39,186 nt of DNA from Dehalococcoidia bacterium UBA2158. Lineage in GTDB: Bacteria > Chloroflexota > Dehalococcoidia > Lucifugimonadales > UBA3495. Below, piece by piece: positions 25,602 through 33,558 of this stretch (within the stretch, counting starts at the first letter, position 1; every line of letters begins with the position of its first letter). The notes under the pieces are model-generated. The model was not told the origin of the DNA. It did no database searches and saw only the letters and a program-made list of their open reading frames with translations. The position numbers were made by a program, and so were the translations under genes. The stretch is taken from contig DCWQ01000037.1 in the NCBI GenBank assembly GCA_002328185.1, forward strand, positions 24,033-63,218, in the 5' to 3' direction.

Positions 25602-26807
25602 CTAGCCGCCCATGGTAAGTTGTTCCTTCAAAATCTCGATCGCCCGGTCTAGTTGCAGGTCTTCGTCCTCGTCTTCTTTCAATGGTTCGAGCATCACATC
25701 CGGCGTGAGTCCCTCGCCTTCAATCAACGAGCCATTGGGAGTGAACCAGCGGGCGGTGGTGAAATTCACTCCCGACCCGTCGTCCAGGGGCCACAGGTTG
25801 GTGACGCTCCCCTTGCCGAAGGTGGTGGTGCCGATGACCGTAGCCCGGTCATTGTCGATGATCGCTCCGGTGAAGACCTCACTGGCGCTAGCGCTGAATT
25901 CATTGACCAAGACGACCATGGGGATCTCCAGCGCCTTTCCGCCGGACTTGACATCCCAGTTGCGGCGGTTTCCCCTGGCGTCGATCTGATACAGCACCAG
26001 ACCGTCCCCGATAAACTGGCTGGTCACATCGACAACGGAAGACACCAGTCCACCTGGGTTATTTCGCAGGTCTAACACCAGTCCGATACCTTGACTACGC
26101 TCGAACCGCTCCAGAGCATCTTCCAGGTCGTCGTTGGTCGTGCCAGTGAAGCCGGATAGGCGCAGGTGTCCGATGCGGCCCACCTGCATCAGCAAAGTGA
26201 CGCTCTCCAGATTGATGATGTCCCGTTCAATCTCAATGGAAACAGGTTCGGAGCTGTTCAGGTGCCGCAGCAACAGAGTTACCTTGGTTCCCCTATCTCC
26301 CCGTATCAACTGGACGACTTCCAGAAGGCTGAGACCCCGAATGCTCTCACCGTCGACTTCGAGGATCACGTCGCCGGCCCTGATTCCCGCAGCCTCGGCA
26401 GGGGCATCGGGCATTGGTGAAAGAATGATGATTGCCCCATCGCGGACGCCGACTTCAGCGCCGATACCTCCGAAGAAACCGCGGATATCCTCGCTTTCCA
26501 AGGGGAATTGTTCACGGTCTAGGAACCCTGCATAGGGGTCGTCCAAAGCCCTCAGCATGCCGCGGATAGCGCCGTCAGCCATGATCAAGGGGTCTATATC
26601 TTCGCCGTCGATCGCCTCACGGTTCAGCAGTTCCCACACCTCACTCAGGCGCTGGAACTCAGGCGGGAGGCCATCGATGGCGGTGTCCCCGTCAATACCA
26701 TTGTCACTACCGGAACAGGCAACCACCACCAGCAAGACCACGGCCGACACGGTCGCAACCAAAGTGGCAAAGGATGTGTAGCGACGGATAATTGGAATCT
26801 TGGACAC
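25602..26807 (-). CDS. ctpA: S41-family carboxy-terminal processing protease (CtpA)
   Basis: A 401-residue envelope protease of the CtpA/Prc family. The N-terminal signal sequence ends in VVAC, so it is probably a lipoprotein anchored at Cys31. A PDZ domain (about 100-195) contains the GIRAGDVILEVDGESIRGLS carboxylate-binding region. The catalytic dyad is Ser307 in FSASASEVFTGA and Lys332 in FGKGSVT, 25 residues apart as in Prc (452/477). It clips C-termini of envelope proteins or degrades tagged proteins. The start is ATG 26807. It is followed by smpB, a pairing that places proteolysis and ribosome rescue side by side. The substrate is unknown. Confidence 0.95.
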   Translation of the reverse strand: MSKIPIIRRYTSFATLVATVSAVVLLVVVACSGSDNGIDGDTAIDGLPPEFQRLSEVWELLNREAIDGEDIDPLIMADGAIRGMLRALDDPYAGFLDREQFPLESEDIRGFFGGIGAEVGVRDGAIIILSPMPDAPAEAAGIRAGDVILEVDGESIRGLSLLEVVQLIRGDRGTKVTLLLRHLNSSEPVSIEIERDIINLESVTLLMQVGRIGHLRLSGFTGTTNDDLEDALERFERSQGIGLVLDLRNNPGGLVSSVVDVTSQFIGDGLVLYQIDARGNRRNWDVKSGGKALEIPMVVLVNEFSASASEVFTGAIIDNDRATVIGTTTFGKGSVTNLWPLDDGSGVNFTTARWFTPNGSLIEGEGLTPDVMLEPLKEDEDEDLQLDRAIEILKEQLTMGG

Positions 26808-26949
26808 GGGTTCTCACTACTACCGAGAAGCGGAGGATGGCTCCTCCAAATCGGGGAGGGTTCAAGCTCCGTGGCAATCACATTACAGATTTCGATTGTA
26901 TCATAGGGCACGCTTGGGGCACGCACGGGCCAGACTCAGGCCGCGCGCG

Positions 26950-26979
26950 TTGACATCAATTTCGGCAAGCTGCTAGCAT
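26950..26979 (+). promoter_or_regulatory. Sigma-70-type promoter of the HMG-CoA-synthase-like gene
   Basis: A consensus TTGACA at 26950-26955 and TAGCAT at 26974-26979 are separated by 18 bases. Transcription would start near 26986, about 37 bases before the TTG start codon. The -10 is only four of six. Confidence 0.5.
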
Positions 26980-27022
26980 GGCGAAAATCAGGCTAGAATA
27001 GCCTCGTCATAGAAGGTGCGAT

Positions 27023-28435
27023 TTGGCAGGAATCTCGGCATATGGGGCCTATGTCCCGAGGTATCGGTTGGGCGCGGAGACCGATGGCTGGGAATCGGCC
27101 AGTCAACGCTCCATCGCCAACTTCGACGAAGACAGCGTCAGCATGGCCGTGGCGGCCGCCATCGACTGCCTCAAGGGCTATGAACGTCAGGACATCGACG
27201 GGTTGCTGTTCGCCAGCACCACCCCGCCCTACGCCGAGAAACAGTGCGCTTCTATTATCGCTACTGCATTGGACCTGAGGCGGGACATCTTCACCGCTGA
27301 CATCACCGATGTACTGCGGGCCGGCACCACCGCCCTGAAATCGGCCCTGGATTCAGTCGCCGCCGGTTCGGCCAAGCACGTGTTGGTGGTAGCCAGTGAC
27401 AACCGCCAAGGCGCGCCCAAAGGGGAAGCCGAGCGTAATTCCGGAGACGGGGCGGTGGCCTTCATCGTCTCCAATGAGGAATTGATCGCTGAACAGGCCG
27501 GGTCCCACGCCATCACCGAGAACATGATGGACACCTGGCGCAGCGCCGGAGACCAGTTCGTCCGCTCCTGGGAGGACCGTTTCGCCATCGAGGAAGGTCT
27601 GGAAAGGATCATGGGCGAGGCTGTCTCGGGGTTCATGGAAAAAGAAGGCGTATTCGTTAAAGATGTCGCCAAACTGGCCCTGTACTCCCCCGACGCCCGC
27701 CGTCACAGTCAGTTGGCGCGGCACCTGGGGTTCCAGCCGGAGCAAGTGCAAGACCCGCTGTTTGGCCGCATGGGCAACATCGGCACGGCCTTTCCTTTGA
27801 TGTTGTTGGCCGGGGCCCTGGAGGATGGGTCTCCGGACCAGTTGCTGCTCACCGTGTCCTACGGCGACGGCAGCGATGTGCTGGGCTTCCGCACCACATC
27901 CAAGATAGGCAAAGCCAGGACCGGGTTGGGTGTTTCGGGTTATCTGGACTCGGGCCAGGTGTTGGACAGCTACGAGACCTACGCAAAATGGCGGGACGTC
28001 TGGCTCACCGATTCTTCTTCAAGACGTCCCCAGGCCCAGTCGCCATCGGTCACTGCCATGTGGCGGGAGAGCGACCAGAACATCAAGTTCCACGGCGGGG
28101 TTTGTAACCAGTGCGGCTACGTGCAGTACCCATCGCAACAGATCTGCGTCGAGTGCCAGGCCAGGGACGATTCAACCCCCATCAGGCTCAGCGACAAGTT
28201 AGGCACGATATTTACCTACTCGCTGGACTACCTGGCCGGGACCGTGGACACACCCCTGGCGGTGGTCGTGGTGGACTTTGAGCCGGGGGGTCGGGTCCTC
28301 TGCATGATGACCGACCGGGAGGTCACGGAGGTCCAGATCGGCCTCCAGGTGGAGATGAGCTTCCGTAAGCTGCGGGTGGTCAACGGGATCCACAATTACT
28401 ACTGGAAAGCGGTGCCCTTGCGCCGGGCCGCTTAG
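27023..28435 (+). CDS. HMG-CoA-synthase-like/DUF35 fusion protein
   Basis: A 470-residue fusion. Residues 1-330 have the thiolase-fold ketosynthase III/HMG-CoA synthase architecture, with GISAYGAYVPRYRL, LLFASTTPPYAEKQ and the canonical GNIGTAF loop at 251-257. Residues 355-465 are a DUF35 domain with a zinc ribbon (Cys361, Cys364, Cys375, Cys378) and an OB fold. In the catalytic loop TDVLRAGTTAL, Leu98 occupies the place where archaeal HMG-CoA synthases carry the nucleophilic Cys (CKAGT), so standard condensation chemistry is unlikely. The start is TTG 27023 with GAAGG upstream. It is followed by the thiolase gene after 49 bases. A lone DUF35 (12.5 kb) supports an acyl-CoA complex role. Confidence 0.88.
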   Translation: MAGISAYGAYVPRYRLGAETDGWESASQRSIANFDEDSVSMAVAAAIDCLKGYERQDIDGLLFASTTPPYAEKQCASIIATALDLRRDIFTADITDVLRAGTTALKSALDSVAAGSAKHVLVVASDNRQGAPKGEAERNSGDGAVAFIVSNEELIAEQAGSHAITENMMDTWRSAGDQFVRSWEDRFAIEEGLERIMGEAVSGFMEKEGVFVKDVAKLALYSPDARRHSQLARHLGFQPEQVQDPLFGRMGNIGTAFPLMLLAGALEDGSPDQLLLTVSYGDGSDVLGFRTTSKIGKARTGLGVSGYLDSGQVLDSYETYAKWRDVWLTDSSSRRPQAQSPSVTAMWRESDQNIKFHGGVCNQCGYVQYPSQQICVECQARDDSTPIRLSDKLGTIFTYSLDYLAGTVDTPLAVVVVDFEPGGRVLCMMTDREVTEVQIGLQVEMSFRKLRVVNGIHNYYWKAVPLRRAA

Positions 28436-28484
28436 ATATCAGGCGTTATAATTGCCTTAAGGCGATAGGAAATAGGAGAACACC

Positions 28485-29657
28485 ATGAGCGGGATCAAGG
28501 ACCGGGTTGCCGTCATCGGCATGGGTTGCAGCAAGTTTGGAGAACGTTGGGACTCCAGTTCCTCCGACCTGATCGTCGAAGCCGCCTACGAGGCATTCGA
28601 GGACGCTGGCATCGAGGGCAAGGACGTCCAAGCTGCCTGGTTGGGCACTGTCGGTTCGTTTAGGACGGGGCAACCCCTGGCCGCGGCCCTGAAGCTGGAC
28701 TATATCCCCATCACCCGGGTCGAGAACGCCTGCGCCACCGCCACCGACGCCTTCCGCAACGCCTGCTACGCCGTGGCCGCCGGTATCTACGACATCGTTC
28801 TGGCCGTGGGCGTGGAAAAGCTCAAGGACTCGGGTTTCTCCGGTCTGGCAGTGGCCGAACCAGCCGGCGCCGACGTCAATCCTCCGGTGCCACCGCCCTC
28901 CCAGTTCGCCTTGGCCGCCACCCGCTATTTCCACCAATATGACATCCCCTATGAAGAAGGGAAGATGACCCTGGCCCAGATCGCTTCCAAGAACCATCAC
29001 AACGGCACCATGAGTCCCAAGGCCCACTTCCAGCGCGAGGTCAGCGCGGAACAGGTGGCTAACGCGCCCATGGTTGCCTGGCCCTTGGGCTTGTTCGACT
29101 GCTGCGGTGTGTCTGACGGGGCGGCTGCCGCGATCATCACCACGCCCGAGATAGCCAAGACCTTCCGCGACGACTATATCTTGGTCAAAGGCATCGGACT
29201 TTCCGTGGGCGCCTACGGCATCATGCGCAATGACTGGGACTTCACCCACTTTCCGGAGTCGGTACGGGCCAGCCAGGCCGCCTACCAGGAAGCCGGGATC
29301 TCTGACCCCCGCCAGGAGATCGACCTGGCCATGGTCCACGACTGCTTCACCATCACGGAGCTGATCATCTACGAAGACCTGGGGTTCAGTCCCCGGGGCC
29401 ACGCCAGCGAGGATGTCGCAGCAGGTACCTTCAGTCTGGAGGGTGAACTGCCGGTGAACACCGACGGCGGCCTAAAATGCTTCGGCCATCCCATCGGGGC
29501 CAGCGGCATACGTATGATTTACGAGGTCTACAAGCAGCTACAGGGTAAAGCCGAGGGACGCCAGCTCAAAGACCCCACCCTGGGCCTGACCCATAACCTG
29601 GGCGGCCGCCCCGGATCCTTCACCTGCTCAGTGGCGCTATTCGGCACGAGGGACTAG
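28485..29657 (+). CDS. Thiolase (acetyl-CoA acetyltransferase family)
   Basis: A 390-residue thiolase with a complete active site. The nucleophile Cys83 lies in VENACATATDA; the His is in GGLKCFGHPIGASG near residue 341; the C-terminal Cys segment is GGRPGSFTCSVALFG. It should carry out reversible thiolytic cleavage or Claisen condensation of acyl-CoA. The start is ATG 28485 behind TAGGAG. A TATAAT at 28447-28452 in the preceding gap may be an internal promoter, though no -35 was found at proper distance. In sequence it is closer to SCP-x/lipid-transfer thiolases than to biosynthetic ones. It is probably co-transcribed with, and may bind, the DUF35 fusion upstream. Confidence 0.94.
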   Translation: MSGIKDRVAVIGMGCSKFGERWDSSSSDLIVEAAYEAFEDAGIEGKDVQAAWLGTVGSFRTGQPLAAALKLDYIPITRVENACATATDAFRNACYAVAAGIYDIVLAVGVEKLKDSGFSGLAVAEPAGADVNPPVPPPSQFALAATRYFHQYDIPYEEGKMTLAQIASKNHHNGTMSPKAHFQREVSAEQVANAPMVAWPLGLFDCCGVSDGAAAAIITTPEIAKTFRDDYILVKGIGLSVGAYGIMRNDWDFTHFPESVRASQAAYQEAGISDPRQEIDLAMVHDCFTITELIIYEDLGFSPRGHASEDVAAGTFSLEGELPVNTDGGLKCFGHPIGASGIRMIYEVYKQLQGKAEGRQLKDPTLGLTHNLGGRPGSFTCSVALFGTRD

Positions 29658-29998
29658 GCGGGCGGTAAAACGGGGTTTTACCTTCGGTTGATGAACTCGA
29701 CTCATTAGAGTCGCATGTTTTCGTATCAATCGGGTATTTGAAGCCGTCACTCAGGGTGAGAACTCTTGGGGACGCTTTATTTATGGGTCAATTCACTCTG
29801 CTTTTCATGCCTAGATTGTCTCTGTTTAGCGACACATAGGCTCATCATTCGACATAATATTAAAATTTGTTTAAAATATGACCAAGAAAATGTTGTGCCG
29901 GAGCCTCTCCGGCTGAAATAATCGTGGTGACATAAAGTGGAAGAGAGTGTGGTGGACGAGATGTCATCTGGGAATCACTTCATGGTCACGGGGGCACC
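29658..29998. other. Intergenic region before minC
   Basis: These roughly 340 bases between the thiolase and minC have no gene. A hairpin GGTAAAAC / GTTTTACC at 29664-29682 just after the thiolase stop lacks a T-tract, so it may be a weak terminator. The centre is AT-rich (29850-29885) and the minCDE promoter probably lies there, but no pair of boxes is convincing. Confidence 0.45.
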
Positions 29999-30892
29999 TT
30001 GCTGAAGACCGGCGTAGTGCAGGTCATAGCCAGAGGCACCGACGTGGCCTTTGTTATTGACGAGAATGCCTCCTTCGATGTGGTTGCGGCAGAGCTGCGA
30101 GAATACCTGTCCACGCAGGGCAGTCTATGGTCCAAAGGCGACATCACTATCAACGTCGGTCAACGGATGCTCGCCCGGGAAGAACTGACCGAGATCAAGT
30201 CGATCATCGAGACCAGATCTGGCCTCACAGTGACTCGATTCTGGTTCTCGCCAGATTCTCTGGATAGCGGCGATCTCAAGATAGAAGCCAAATCAGTGGA
30301 AACCACACCAGCTGCCTCACCCGCCAAGACCCCGGCCCCGCCTCCCGCGCACAATGAGATTGTTCTCCCTGAAACTGTGCTTGAAACTGCGCCCGTGACG
30401 ATGGAAGAACCGGCAGGGGAAACCGCTGCCGAGTCCGTGAGCGCCGTCGAATCGATCATCGAGAGCCTCAAGGCCAAGCACAACAAGAACGGGACCCGCA
30501 ACCGGAACATCACCGAGGCCCTCTTCATCAAGTCCACCTTCCGCTCGGGCGAGTCCCTAAGCCACCATGGCGACGTGGTTGTACTGGCGGACGTTAACCC
30601 CGGCGCGGAGATCCGGGCCGATGGCGACATAGTTGTGTTGGGTTCTCTCAAGGGATGGGTTCACGCCGGGGCCGCGGGCGACAACAAGGCTGTAATAATC
30701 GCGCTGAACCTCCCTTCGACCCGGTTCCAGATCGGCAAATACCTGGGTGTAGCGCCCGCTTCGGCAAAGCGCAAATCAAATTCGTCAACCTCCGGCCCCA
30801 TGATCGCCTATGTGCGGAGCCGTTCCATCCACGTAGCGCCCTTCGCGGGCCGGTTTGCGAGATATAACAAAGGAGTACCTTATGACGGGTAA
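29999..30892 (+). CDS. minC: Septum site-determining protein MinC
   Basis: A 297-residue inhibitor of FtsZ ring assembly. The N-terminal domain (about 1-90) is the diverged FtsZ-inhibiting part. A Pro/Ala/Glu-rich linker (about 95-165) is longer than usual. The C-terminal beta-helix (about 175-255) is unmistakable: FRSGESLSHHGDVVVL, ADVNPGAEIRADGDIVVLG and GWVHAGAAGD. No ATG or GTG exists in frame upstream before the TAA at 29933-29935. I use TTG 29999, though the ribosome binding site is weak. The stop overlaps the minD start by 11 bases, indicating translational coupling. Confidence 0.93.
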   Translation: MLKTGVVQVIARGTDVAFVIDENASFDVVAAELREYLSTQGSLWSKGDITINVGQRMLAREELTEIKSIIETRSGLTVTRFWFSPDSLDSGDLKIEAKSVETTPAASPAKTPAPPPAHNEIVLPETVLETAPVTMEEPAGETAAESVSAVESIIESLKAKHNKNGTRNRNITEALFIKSTFRSGESLSHHGDVVVLADVNPGAEIRADGDIVVLGSLKGWVHAGAAGDNKAVIIALNLPSTRFQIGKYLGVAPASAKRKSNSSTSGPMIAYVRSRSIHVAPFAGRFARYNKGVPYDG

Positions 30893-31700
30893 GACCATCG
30901 TAATAACGTCGGGCAAGGGAGGGGTGGGCAAGACCACCGCAACCGCCAACATCGGCACCGGCCTGGCCATGCGCGGCCACAAAGTGGTGGTGGTCGACAC
31001 CGACATCGGCCTCCGCAACCTGGACGTCATTATGGGTCTGGAGAACCGCATCGTCTACGACCTGGTGAACGTCATCGAAGGCGACTGCAAGTTGAACCAG
31101 GCCATGATCAGCGACAAGCACGACTACGAACTGTTCCTGATCCCCGCGGCCCAGACCCGGGACAAGAACAGCATCTCGCCGGAGCAGCTACGCGAGATGT
31201 GCGCCGAACTTGAGAAAGAGTTCGACTACGTCTTGATAGACTGCCCCGCCGGCATCGAGCAGGGCTTCAAAAACGCGACCGCCGCCGCCCAAGAGGCGAT
31301 CATCGTGACCACCCCGGAGGTCTCAGCCATCCGTGACGCCGACCGGGTCATCGGTCTGTTGGAGTCTTCGGGACTGCACCGGCCAAAGCTCATCATCAAC
31401 CGCATCGCTGCGGAGATGGTCAAGCGCGGCGACATGATGGACCAGAAAGACGTGGAGAGCCTGTTGGCCGTTGAGGTCATCGGTCTGGTGCCCGCCGACG
31501 AGCACACCGTGGTGGCCGCCAACCGTGGCATCCCGGTGGTCCACAACCCCAAGTCAGCCGCCGGTGGAGCGTTCCTCAGGATCGCGGCCAGGGTGGACGG
31601 CGAGGATGTCCCGTTGATGGACCTGGAACCCAAAACCGGCCTGTTCTCCAAGTTCAAGGGGATGGTCGGCATGAGCGGGAGGGCCTACTCTCATGCGTGA
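30882..31700 (+). CDS. minD: Septum site-determining ATPase MinD
   Basis: A 272-residue ParA/MinD-type ATPase that recruits MinC to the membrane and is displaced by MinE. The deviant Walker A is SGKGGVGKTT (residues 10-19), followed by VVDTDIGLRNLD, the DCPAGIEQGF switch region and the INRIAAEMV stretch. The C-terminal amphipathic membrane-targeting helix is LFSKFKGMVG near residue 258. The start is ATG 30882 with AAGGAG; the frame is open a little further upstream in the minC gene. It overlaps minE by 8 bases. Confidence 0.97.
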   Translation: MTGKTIVITSGKGGVGKTTATANIGTGLAMRGHKVVVVDTDIGLRNLDVIMGLENRIVYDLVNVIEGDCKLNQAMISDKHDYELFLIPAAQTRDKNSISPEQLREMCAELEKEFDYVLIDCPAGIEQGFKNATAAAQEAIIVTTPEVSAIRDADRVIGLLESSGLHRPKLIINRIAAEMVKRGDMMDQKDVESLLAVEVIGLVPADEHTVVAANRGIPVVHNPKSAAGGAFLRIAARVDGEDVPLMDLEPKTGLFSKFKGMVGMSGRAYSHA

Positions 31701-31998
31701 ACTACTGCGTTGGCTCTTTAATATCAGCGGCAACGAACTGGACCAGGCCACCGAGGCCCTGTCCAAGGATACCGCCAAACAGCGCCTCAAACTGGTGCTG
31801 ATCCAGGACCGGCTGGAGCTGGCCCCGGAGAAGTTGGAGGACATGAAGAAGGAGATCTGGGAAGTGGTCTCCAAGTACATGGTCGTGGACGACGACTTCA
31901 TGGAATTTGAAGTCCGCCGCCTGGACGACCTAACAGTCCTGGTCTCCAACATAGAGGTCAAAGACCTCAGCGACCTGACCCCAGAACCCGCTACCTAG
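31693..31998 (+). CDS. minE: Cell division topological specificity factor MinE
   Basis: A 101-residue MinE, which stimulates MinD ATPase activity and drives its oscillation. The N-terminal membrane-targeting sequence is MRELLRWLF, the anti-MinCD contact helix is AKQRLKLVLIQDR, and the C-terminal dimerisation strands are FMEFEVRRLDDLTVLVSNIE. It closes the minCDE operon and is followed by a strong intrinsic terminator. Confidence 0.95.
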   Translation: MRELLRWLFNISGNELDQATEALSKDTAKQRLKLVLIQDRLELAPEKLEDMKKEIWEVVSKYMVVDDDFMEFEVRRLDDLTVLVSNIEVKDLSDLTPEPAT

Positions 31999-32026
31999 GG
32001 TTCGGACATAGCAGTGGCTAAAGAAA

Positions 32027-32057
32027 GGGCCTTGCCGATACCGGCAAGGCCCTTTTT
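32027..32057 (+). terminator. Intrinsic terminator of minCDE
   Basis: GGGCCTTGCCG at 32027-32037 pairs perfectly with CGGCAAGGCCC at 32042-32052 over a 4-base loop, followed by five T residues. It lies 28 bases after the minE stop. Confidence 0.93.
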
Positions 32058-32059
32058 CG

Positions 32060-32083
32060 TCGTTCCGGTGAAGGCCGGAATCC
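32060..32083. repeat. Solitary half of the palindromic repeat
   Basis: TTCCGGTGAAGGCCGGAATCC is a single left arm of the CGTCATTCC-type repeat with no partner nearby. It is a small palindrome in its own right. Confidence 0.45.
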
Positions 32084-32130
32084 ATACAAATACATCTGGC
32101 GGATGTTTGCTGACTGATTTAGGGCTACCG

Positions 32131-32163
32131 CCCCCACCCTAACCCTTCACACACGGGAGGGGA
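32131..32163. repeat. C/G-rich repeat block, inverted relative to the one at 12.2 kb
   Basis: The block CCCCCACCCTAACCCTTC followed by ACACGGGAGGGG resembles the reverse complement of 12199-12236. It ends 7 bases before the palindromic element at 32171. Confidence 0.7.
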
Positions 32164-32170
32164 TTGTTCT

Positions 32171-32266
32171 CGTCATTCTAGCGAAGGCCAGAATCCAGAT
32201 TGGTTGCGGGAGTCGAGCATCATCGTGCTAGACCATCCTGGATCCCAGCCTTCTCTGGAATAACGG
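32171..32266. repeat. MITE-like palindromic element, copy 3 (96 bp)
   Basis: The left end is CGTCATTCTAGCGAAGGCCA and the right end is CAGCCTTCTCTGGAATAACGG, giving imperfect terminal inverted repeats. It is 96 bp long, slightly shorter than copies 1 and 2, with a different interior. No coding capacity. Confidence 0.75.
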
Positions 32267-32332
32267 GAGGGCCGGCTCATTGACCCATCCGATGCCCCCG
32301 CATATGATTGGCTCACCTTTACTTAATGAGGT

Positions 32333-33547
32333 TTGAAACCAAAATTGGCCAACTCAAATGAGTCTGATGTTCTAATTATTGGCGGCGGCATCTGTGGTGT
32401 TGCCACCGCGTTTCACCTGGCGCAACTCGGCGAACGAGTCACACTACTGGAGCGGGGGGAGATCGCCGGCGAGGCGTCGGGCGTCAACGCCGGCGGACTA
32501 GGCGGACTGGGTTGGGGCAATAACCCCGACTTGCAGGCGTACCTGACCGCGGGCAGCTTCGAGATCTTCAAGACACTCCAACTGGACATGGGCTACGACA
32601 TCGAATTCCATGCTCCGGGCGGCTTGCAGGCTATACACACGGCCGAGCAGGCGGACTACGTGAAGAACCGGGTACTCCGGCTCCAGTCGGAGGGCTATCA
32701 CGCCGAGTTTCTAACCGCCCGGGAGGCCCGCGCCATCGAGCCTGAGGCATCGGGAGCTCTGGCCGGGTTCATGTTCCTGAGCAAACGCGCTCGGGCCAAC
32801 CCCTCAAAAGCCACGGTGGCTTTCGGAGAAGCCGCCGCCGCCTTGGGCGCCAACATCAAGACCGGCCACGACGTCCAAGCCATGACCCAGCAACCGGACG
32901 CCTCATGGCAGGTCCGGTCCAGCCAGGGAGAATTCAGGGCCAAAACCCTCGTGCTGGCGGTAGGAGCGTGGTCCAGGCCGGTGGGCGACATGCTGGGCAT
33001 CGAGATTCCCGTTGCGCCCATCAAGGGCCAGATGTGGGCCACCGAACCGGTCCCGCCCAGCATCTTCCACCTGAGCGGGTCCATGGAATCACCCTTTGAT
33101 TGGAGCAATCAAGATTCGGACGAAAATTATCCTCCGGAGATAACCCACCGGGGCGATACCCGAGTAACCCGGCACCTCTACGGAGGCCAGACCAGGAACG
33201 GGGAGATCGTCTTCGGCGGAGACCGCCAGATGGTTGGGTACGACTATACTCCCGACGCCACCGGCATCGAGGTCAACCGGGGCCAAGCAACAGAGGTGTT
33301 TCCTCTCTTGAGTAGGTTGCCCATCGCCCGCACCTGGGCCGGGATAATGCCCTTTTCGATGGACGGTAAGCCGATCATCGGCAAGGTATCGCAATTCGAG
33401 AACCTGTTCGTCCTGACCGGCCTGGCTTCCTCGGGGTTCGGGCGCGGGCCGATGTCGGGCAAACTCCTGGCCGACTACATCCACACCGGGCACCCAGCCG
33501 CCGTGCTGGCCGAGGCCGACCCCGCCCGGTGCGTAAATTTTAAATAG
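32333..33547 (+). CDS. FAD-dependent amine/amino-acid oxidase (DAO family)
   Basis: A 404-residue flavoprotein of the DAO/glycine-sarcosine oxidase family. It starts with a Rossmann FAD-binding motif (VLIIGGGICGVATAFHLA, glycines near 17-22), then ASGVNAGGLGGLGWGNN, and ends with the second FAD-binding region FVLTGLASSGFGRGPMSGKL. The middle holds VLAVGAWSRPV near 208-218. The start is TTG 32333 after GAGG; the next in-frame start is TTG 32345. It should oxidise an N-methyl or amino compound to an imine with hydrogen peroxide or electron transfer. The amidohydrolase begins 11 bases later, so both are likely one pathway. Confidence 0.92.
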   Translation: MKPKLANSNESDVLIIGGGICGVATAFHLAQLGERVTLLERGEIAGEASGVNAGGLGGLGWGNNPDLQAYLTAGSFEIFKTLQLDMGYDIEFHAPGGLQAIHTAEQADYVKNRVLRLQSEGYHAEFLTAREARAIEPEASGALAGFMFLSKRARANPSKATVAFGEAAAALGANIKTGHDVQAMTQQPDASWQVRSSQGEFRAKTLVLAVGAWSRPVGDMLGIEIPVAPIKGQMWATEPVPPSIFHLSGSMESPFDWSNQDSDENYPPEITHRGDTRVTRHLYGGQTRNGEIVFGGDRQMVGYDYTPDATGIEVNRGQATEVFPLLSRLPIARTWAGIMPFSMDGKPIIGKVSQFENLFVLTGLASSGFGRGPMSGKLLADYIHTGHPAAVLAEADPARCVNFK

Positions 33548-33558
33548 GAGCAAACGCT

